From NCBI GenBank assembly GCA_016786465.1, contig JAEUWC010000026.1:1-64000 (forward strand): DNA of 64,000 nt. The letters run 5' to 3'. The position numbers and the translations under genes are program-made. Positions within the stretch are counted from its first letter, which is position 1, and each line of letters opens with the position of its first letter. A model generated the notes under the pieces. It saw nothing but the letters and a program-made list of their open reading frames with translations. It did no database searches and had not been told where the DNA came from. Shown piece by piece: positions 58,646-64,000 of this stretch. This DNA is from Bdellovibrionales bacterium (GTDB lineage Bacteria; Bdellovibrionota; UBA1018).

Positions 58646-59623
58646 ATGGACACAGCAGAGTTCACTGCCGAAGAAATCAAGGAGTACCAAGCCGAATGCG
58701 GCGAGTTGCTCGATGAATCGGAAAAGGCCCTGCTGGCGCTGCGAAACGGCAATGACTTTCTCAAGAACTACGACCTCGCGTTTCGCAGCCTTCATAGCGT
58801 CAAGGGTGCCTCCGGAATGATGAATGAGACCGAAACCCAGGCCTGTTTACATGACCTGGAAACTCGGTTGGCGCGATTCAAGGGCGCAGCCTCGATTCCG
58901 GAGGCCGAATTAGACTATCTTCTTAAGGGCTGCGACCGAGCTAAGGTTCTTTTGGCATCGACGGGAAAAGCCCCGTCTGCAGCACCCACAGATTCCCCGG
59001 CTAAAGCCACGGAAGAAACCCAAACCGCCACTGCCCCGGTTTCCCAACCGGCTTCCGAATCTGTTTCCGAAGAAACGCATCAGATTCGAATTGCCATCGT
59101 CGATGACGAACCAGAAATCTTGGAAACCTATCGCACCGCCTTGGAAGACGCCGGATTCCTGGTTTCTACTTACTTGAACGCCAGTGACGCACTGAATGCA
59201 ATTCGCGAATGCGAACCTGATTTGGTCTTGTCCGACTACCGTATGCCAAGAATGAACGGGGCCGAACTTTTGACCGAAATCCGGAAATCTTGCCCTGACC
59301 TGCCTGTCATTTTTGTCAGTGCTTATTTTGATACGGCCATTTTACTGCGCGCCCTAAGGGATGGTCTTTTTTCCGCAATTGAAAAGCCCGTCAACTTTGA
59401 TGACTTGATCTACCTTTGTGGCGCGGCCCGACAACGTACCGTTTTGGTCCAAGGCTTTCGAAAATCACTGGGCCTGATTCTGCATCATTTTTCGGATCTT
59501 CAAACCCTTTTACAAAGCCAGGGGCATCCGGACCTTCAAGAATCCCTGCGAACCGATGTTCTTTCGTTAGTCGAGTCCAAAAAAGAACTTCGTCCTGAAT
59601 ACATGACAAGGAGTCGCAAATGA
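58646..59623 (+). CDS. Hpt-receiver phosphorelay protein
   Basis: A 325-residue protein with an Hpt domain (residues 5-110; phospho-His H50 in SLHSVKGASG), a Pro/Ala/Ser linker and a receiver domain (about 160-275: IVDDEPEI, Asp in VLSDYRMPRMNG, Ser in VSAYFD, EKPV) and a helical C-terminal tail. It can pass phosphate between CheA-type kinase and receivers. The start could also be ATG at 58634. Its stop overlaps the cheA start by 4 bp, so it belongs to the chemosensory operon. Confidence 0.85.
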   Translation: MDTAEFTAEEIKEYQAECGELLDESEKALLALRNGNDFLKNYDLAFRSLHSVKGASGMMNETETQACLHDLETRLARFKGAASIPEAELDYLLKGCDRAKVLLASTGKAPSAAPTDSPAKATEETQTATAPVSQPASESVSEETHQIRIAIVDDEPEILETYRTALEDAGFLVSTYLNASDALNAIRECEPDLVLSDYRMPRMNGAELLTEIRKSCPDLPVIFVSAYFDTAILLRALRDGLFSAIEKPVNFDDLIYLCGAARQRTVLVQGFRKSLGLILHHFSDLQTLLQSQGHPDLQESLRTDVLSLVESKKELRPEYMTRSRK

Positions 59624-61809
59624 TCACCAAAATCAGCGACGCTGCGATCAGCGAGTTCATTGCGGAATCCGAAGAAATCGTCGAACGCGTGGTTCTTTCC
59701 CTGACCGAAAGCCCTAGAAAGAAATCCGATTCTGAACTGATCCGAAATATCTATCGCGACATTCATACCCAAAAAGGCGCTGCACAGTTGGTCGGGGCCA
59801 GTCGCGTTGGTGAACGCGCCCATCAACTGGAAGAGCGCCTTGAATCTTTGAAGAAAACGACTGACCTAAAAATTCAACAAGCCCACATCGACGAAATTCT
59901 GTCGACTATGGACTTGATCGTTTTCGAACTTAAGGAATTTCAACAATCCAGAAACCCTTCACGTTCAAGCGGCGCGCCGGATCCCATCCCCCCCACTCCG
60001 GCCCCAAACCGCATGACTGCAGGAACGGCATCGCCCGCTCCTGCAGTACCTTCTTCGGACGAGCCAAGCAGCAGCCCAGAACAAGCCGGCGAGCCAAGCG
60101 GCACGATTCGGGTCGCTATTCCACTTTTGGACCGCTTGATGAGCCTGATGAGCGAAATGGTCTTGATCCGAAACCAAGTTCTTCAATATTCGCATAGCAG
60201 CGACGACATCAATTTCCTAAACTTAAGCCAACGCTTGGACGTCATCACCGCGTCATTGCAAAACGAAATGATGAAAACCCGCATGCAACCCATTGGAAGC
60301 ATCATCGGTAAATTTCATCGCGTGGTGCGCGATCTGGAACAAAGCCTGAAAAAGGAAATCCATTTGAACCTGATCGGAAGCGAAACCGAACTGGACCGAT
60401 CGCTTCTAGAGCTGATCAAAGACCCTTTGAATCACATCGTGCGCAATAGCTGCGATCATGGAATTGAAACCCCAGAAGAACGTGCTGCCGCCGGAAAACC
60501 CAGGAAAGGCACTTTGACGATCAAAGCCTTTCACGAAGGCGGTCAATTCTTCATCGAAGTTTTGGACGACGGACGCGGCTTAAACCGTGACCGATTGATT
60601 GAAAAAGCGATAGAAAAAGGAATCATTCGTTCTGAACAAGCGAAGTCCATGTCAGAAAAAGAAGTTTGCCGCCTGATTTTTCACCCAGGCTTTTCGACCG
60701 CCAAGGCTGTTTCCAATATTTCAGGACGCGGCGTTGGAATGGATGTGGTGAAAAGCAATATCGAGAAAATCGGCGGAAGCGTGGACCTGGATTCGGTTTC
60801 CGGAAAATACACCAAAGTTTCTTTGAAGATCCCACTGACTTTGGCCATTGTTCCGGCCTTAACTGTACGTGCCGGCAAAGACCGCTTCGCCATTCCTCAG
60901 GCGCGCCTAATTGAACTGGCGTTAGCTAGGACCGACGGTCAGGGCGAAATTCGTTTGGATTCAATTCAAGGCAAAGAAGTCCTGCGGATTCGCGACAAAC
61001 TTTTGTCTTTAGTTCGTCTAAACGAAATCATGAAAACTTCCGACTTAAGCGACCAGGCGACGGGCCACGAACTTGCGCTTTCGGGTGCCCAGTATGTTGC
61101 GATCGTCAATGCCGACTGTGCTGCCTACGCCATCGTGGTGGATGAAATCCTGGACACGACCGATATCGTGGTCAAACCCTTAGGCCGAATTCTGAAGTCC
61201 TTAAACCTTTATTCAGGGGCAACGATCCTGGGTGATGGTCAGGCTGCGCTGATTTTGGATACCAACGGGCTAGCCAATCACGCAAACTTGGCCGAATCCA
61301 ATCTGAACAAAGCGCGCGATCCATTGGCTGAAGCCGGACTTCAGACCGCGTCTCAAACGTCAAAAGACTATCTGGTCTTTACGACCGGACTGAAAGGGCG
61401 ATTTGCTCTTCCACTTTTGAACGTTCACCGCCTTGAAGAAATTCAAGACGGACAACTTGAATATTCAAGAAACACCCGAGTCTTGAACTATCGCGGAGAA
61501 ATTCTTCCCATTTTTCATGCGCACGAGATCTTCGGAGGCCAACGTCCTGAAATGAACGGCGATCAGGATCTGAACAAGCGCCTTCCCATGATTGTCTTGG
61601 AAGTTTCCAGTCGACGAATCGGCCTTGAAGTCCAGCGAATTGAAGATGTCATCAGTATCGACACAAGACTTCAATCCAACGTCATCGATCACCCGTCAAT
61701 TCGGGGCAATGTCATCACAGGTAACGGTGTGATTGTGATTTTAGACGAACAAAAGGTCATCAAGGTCCTTAACGAAAAATTCATTCGTTCCCAGGAGCTT
61801 GCATCATGA
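59620..61809 (+). CDS. cheA: CheA-type histidine kinase with two C-terminal CheW-like domains
   Basis: A 729-residue chemotaxis kinase. P1 Hpt with phospho-His H49 (DIHTQKGAAQLVG); Pro/Ala/Ser linker instead of a P2 domain; P3 dimerisation; P4 ATPase with N box HIVRNSCDHGIETPEER, G1 DDGRGLNR, F HPGFSTA, G2 ISGRGVGMDVV; P5 CheW-like domain; and a second CheW-like domain (about 590-725: DYLVFTTGLKGRFALPLLNVHRLEEI ... NVITGNGVIVILD). The double P5 is unusual and may add array contacts. Starts in the Hpt-receiver stop and ends in the cheW start (ATGA). Confidence 0.93.
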   Translation: MITKISDAAISEFIAESEEIVERVVLSLTESPRKKSDSELIRNIYRDIHTQKGAAQLVGASRVGERAHQLEERLESLKKTTDLKIQQAHIDEILSTMDLIVFELKEFQQSRNPSRSSGAPDPIPPTPAPNRMTAGTASPAPAVPSSDEPSSSPEQAGEPSGTIRVAIPLLDRLMSLMSEMVLIRNQVLQYSHSSDDINFLNLSQRLDVITASLQNEMMKTRMQPIGSIIGKFHRVVRDLEQSLKKEIHLNLIGSETELDRSLLELIKDPLNHIVRNSCDHGIETPEERAAAGKPRKGTLTIKAFHEGGQFFIEVLDDGRGLNRDRLIEKAIEKGIIRSEQAKSMSEKEVCRLIFHPGFSTAKAVSNISGRGVGMDVVKSNIEKIGGSVDLDSVSGKYTKVSLKIPLTLAIVPALTVRAGKDRFAIPQARLIELALARTDGQGEIRLDSIQGKEVLRIRDKLLSLVRLNEIMKTSDLSDQATGHELALSGAQYVAIVNADCAAYAIVVDEILDTTDIVVKPLGRILKSLNLYSGATILGDGQAALILDTNGLANHANLAESNLNKARDPLAEAGLQTASQTSKDYLVFTTGLKGRFALPLLNVHRLEEIQDGQLEYSRNTRVLNYRGEILPIFHAHEIFGGQRPEMNGDQDLNKRLPMIVLEVSSRRIGLEVQRIEDVISIDTRLQSNVIDHPSIRGNVITGNGVIVILDEQKVIKVLNEKFIRSQELAS

Positions 61810-62243
61810 GCAAAGCACTTCAATACACCACCTTTAGTATCGGCCATGACCAGTACGCTATTGAAGTCGGCCACGTTCAGGAAATCACTCGTTCATTCAA
61901 CGTTACCCCAGTTCGTCTTTCCCCACCCTACATCAAGGGGTTAGTCAATCTGCGCGGACAGCTTTCGGTGGCCGTCGACGTCAGAACCTTGGTTCAAGAC
62001 AAGTCCGAAGCAACGCCTGATTGGATGTCTATCGTTTGTCGCCGGGAAGAAAGTCTGGTCAGCCTGGTCGTGGACCGAATCGGTGATGTCATCGAGGTTC
62101 AACCCGAACAAATCGTCCCGCCGCCTGAATCGATTGGAAAATCCAAGAGCGCGCTGGTGACTGAAGTCATCAAAACCGAAGACCGTTTAATCAGTGTCTT
62201 AAACTTTAATCATGTCTGGAGGGAACTATGTCAGAAGCTTTAA
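61806..62243 (+). CDS. cheW: CheW coupling protein
   Basis: A 145-residue CheW that links chemoreceptors to Che[46 protein letters not shown] (the NLRG core) and [22 protein letters not shown]. Its ATG overlaps the cheA stop (ATGA), and the next gene starts within its last 16 bp. Confidence 0.94.
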   Translation: MSKALQYTTFSIGHDQYAIEVGHVQEITRSFNVTPVRLSPPYIKGLVNLRGQLSVAVDVRTLVQDKSEATPDWMSIVCRREESLVSLVVDRIGDVIEVQPEQIVPPPESIGKSKSALVTEVIKTEDRLISVLNFNHVWRELCQKL

Positions 62244-64000
62244 AGATTCCAAGTGTATTGCCTACCACCGAAAGTGACAGCGAACAAAAGATCAAGGCGT
62301 TGAATCGATCCATGGCGGTCATTGAATTTGACCTAAATGGAACGATTCTTTCCGCAAACGAAAACTTTCTAAAGACCGTGGGCTATAGCCTTTCGGAAAT
62401 TCAGGGCCGCCACCACCGAATGTTTTGCGATCCCGAGTATGCCGAAAGCGCCGAATACAAAAGCTTTTGGGAGAAATTAAACCGGGGCGAGTTCGATTCG
62501 GGTGAATACAAGCGAGTCGGCAAAAACGGCAAGGAAGTTTGGATTGTCGCTTCATACAACCCTGTCACCGACGAAACCGGTCGCTTGGTTCGCGTGATCA
62601 AGTTCGCCACTGACGTCACGGCCGCAAAAGCGGAACTGAAAGTCAGAACCGACATCATGAACCTGACCAGTATCGTTTCAGAAGCCAACCTTCGAGGCGA
62701 CATCCTGAATGCGAACGACAAGTTCATCGAAGTTTCAAAGTACACCCGAGAAGAATTGATCGGAAAGGGTCACAACACGACCCGTCACCCGGACATGCCC
62801 AAGGAAGTCTTTAAAGAAATGTGGGCCACCATCGGTCGCGGCAAGATGTTCCGCGGGGTCGTCAAGAACCGCGCCAAGGATGGCACGCCGTACTATGTCG
62901 ACGCAGTCATTGCGCCGATATTGGGTGAAAACGGAAAGCCTAAAAAGTACTTGGGCGTTCGTTACGACATCACCGTTTATGAAACCGAAAGACAGAATAT
63001 GCGCGGAATTCTTCGCGCGATTGATTCGTCTTTCGCCTATATCGAATTCGATACCAACGGAAACGTTCAAACCTGCAATAAGAACTTTCAAGACACGATG
63101 GGCTTTTCCCAAGATGAAATCCGGGGGAAACACCACCGGATGTTCTGCGAGCCCGCCTATGTCGCAACAAACGAATACGCGCAGTTCTGGCCCGATTTAA
63201 AGAACGGCCAAAGCAAATCAGGGATCTTTAAGCGCATGACTCGAAGCGGAAAAGAAGTCTGGCTTCAAGCCGTCTATTCACCGGTTACTGACGAAACGGG
63301 CCGAGTGATCAAAATCATTAAATTGGCGACCGACGTCACTGATCAACAGAAGATGATTATTTCCGTCCAGGAAACGTCCACGACCCTGGCCGGAGCCGCA
63401 AGCGAACTGACAGCTACGGCCACCCAGCTCAGTTCGGCAGCACAAAAGACCAGCGAGCAAGCGAATTCCGCAGCGCAGTCTTCGGAAGAAGTCACCGCTG
63501 GCGTCCAAGCGGTTGCTGCAAACGCGGAAGAACTTTCGGCATCCATTCGAGAAATTGCGCGAAATTCTTCGGAATCAGCGCAAATGTCGAAAGTAACCTT
63601 GGCTAAAGCGAATGAAACCAATGCGGTGATTTCGCAACTTGGAAAAAGCAGCCAAGAAATCGGCGACGTGATCAAGGTCATCAGTTCGATTGCACAGCAA
63701 ACGAATCTTTTGGCCCTGAACGCTACGATCGAAGCTGCCCGTGCCGGCGAAGCCGGTAAAGGCTTCGCGGTCGTCGCCAACGAAGTCAAAGAACTGGCCA
63801 AGCAAACCGCAAAAGCGACCGAGGAAATCACCAACAAGATTGGGGCGATCCAAAAGGATACCCATACTGCGGTGGGCGCGATTTCCGGAATTTCGGAAAG
63901 CATGGACAAGTTGAATTCGATTGCCACATCGATCGCTTCAGCGGTTGAAGAACAAACGGCTTCAACCAACGAAGTGTCCCGAGTCGTTGCGGAATCGAAA
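62228..64000 (+). CDS. Soluble three-PAS methyl-accepting chemotaxis protein (partial)
   Basis: At least 591 residues, running off the right edge. No membrane segment. PAS1 (about 28-133) and PAS3 (about 265-372) are alike and carry HHRMFC-D/E-P and [18 protein letters not shown], the type found in BdlA; PAS2 (about 145-255) has [22 protein letters not shown] and [15 protein letters not shown], the type found in the redox receptor Aer. Then follows the MCP helical region with the hairpin tip ([20 protein letters not shown]). GGAGGG precedes the ATG, which lies inside the cheW end. Probably the input of this chemosensory system, sensing an internal redox or metabolic state. Confidence 0.93.
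   Translation, partial: MSEALKIPSVLPTTESDSEQKIKALNRSMAVIEFDLNGTILSANENFLKTVGYSLSEIQGRHHRMFCDPEYAESAEYKSFWEKLNRGEFDSGEYKRVGKNGKEVWIVASYNPVTDETGRLVRVIKFATDVTAAKAELKVRTDIMNLTSIVSEANLRGDILNANDKFIEVSKYTREELIGKGHNTTRHPDMPKEVFKEMWATIGRGKMFRGVVKNRAKDGTPYYVDAVIAPILGENGKPKKYLGVRYDITVYETERQNMRGILRAIDSSFAYIEFDTNGNVQTCNKNFQDTMGFSQDEIRGKHHRMFCEPAYVATNEYAQFWPDLKNGQSKSGIFKRMTRSGKEVWLQAVYSPVTDETGRVIKIIKLATDVTDQQKMIISVQETSTTLAGAASELTATATQLSSAAQKTSEQANSAAQSSEEVTAGVQAVAANAEELSASIREIARNSSESAQMSKVTLAKANETNAVISQLGKSSQEIGDVIKVISSIAQQTNLLALNATIEAARAGEAGKGFAVVANEVKELAKQTAKATEEITNKIGAIQKDTHTAVGAISGISESMDKLNSIATSIASAVEEQTASTNEVSRVVAESK

Overview
The window looks like a chromosome segment of a Bdellovibrio-like bacterium (Bdellovibrionota). 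This is an inference from gene content, not from an rRNA match. The supporting signs are a small bacterial histone of the HBb type, a stand-alone c-di-GMP-I (GEMM) RNA resembling Bdellovibrio merRNA, a chemosensory cluster, many unique exported proteins of 100-600 residues, and many promoters whose -10 box lies only 5-10 nt from the start codon (leaderless or nearly leaderless mRNAs). No CRISPR array, insertion sequence or prophage was seen.

Layout. 1-330: leader and promoter of an rRNA operon reading leftward out of the window. 0.4-3.2 kb: exported beta-strand protein, methyltransferase, exported protein. 3.2-3.6 kb: GEMM riboswitch RNA with hairpin terminators, then queE and a methyltransferase. 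5.1-9.8 kb: exported proteins, tRNA-Cys, a CheA-type ATPase module and two hydrolases. 9.9-14 kb: a diverged UppP paralogue, a divergent pair of HU/IHF genes, an mgtC-acylphosphatase pair, tRNA-Arg(CCU) and a fluoride channel. 14-22.8 kb: mostly exported proteins, an LspA-like protease and a B12-binding radical SAM protein. 22.9-25.7 kb: LOG-family protein, canonical UppP, FKBP lipoprotein, histone and truncated globin. 25.8-31.5 kb: exported esterase, both subunits of DNA topoisomerase VI and a DEAD-box helicase with a glycine-rich tail. 31.5-46.1 kb: repeats, SIS protein, M20 peptidase, RNase H-like nuclease, 5'-nucleotidase lipoprotein, PrkA kinase, RluA-type pseudouridine synthase and small exported proteins. 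46.2-48.6 kb: tRNA-His whose 3' end is duplicated 210 bp downstream, followed by two genes of unlike composition, probably a small islet. 48.6-54.5 kb: exported proteins, fatty-acid desaturase and a single-domain UPF0016 protein. 54.5-64 kb: STAS-CheX, degenerate receiver/HD-GYP protein, CheY, degenerate histidine kinase, Hpt-receiver, CheA, CheW and a soluble three-PAS chemoreceptor that runs off the right edge.

How it fits together. Two themes stand out. The first is chromatin: a histone, two HU/IHF proteins and topoisomerase VI with a lysine/alanine-rich tail lie within 20 kb, a combination more usual for archaea. The second is signalling: a c-di-GMP aptamer RNA, a degenerate HD-GYP protein and a complete soluble chemosensory system. 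Most other genes make exported or envelope proteins, as expected of a cell with an elaborate periplasm and outer membrane.
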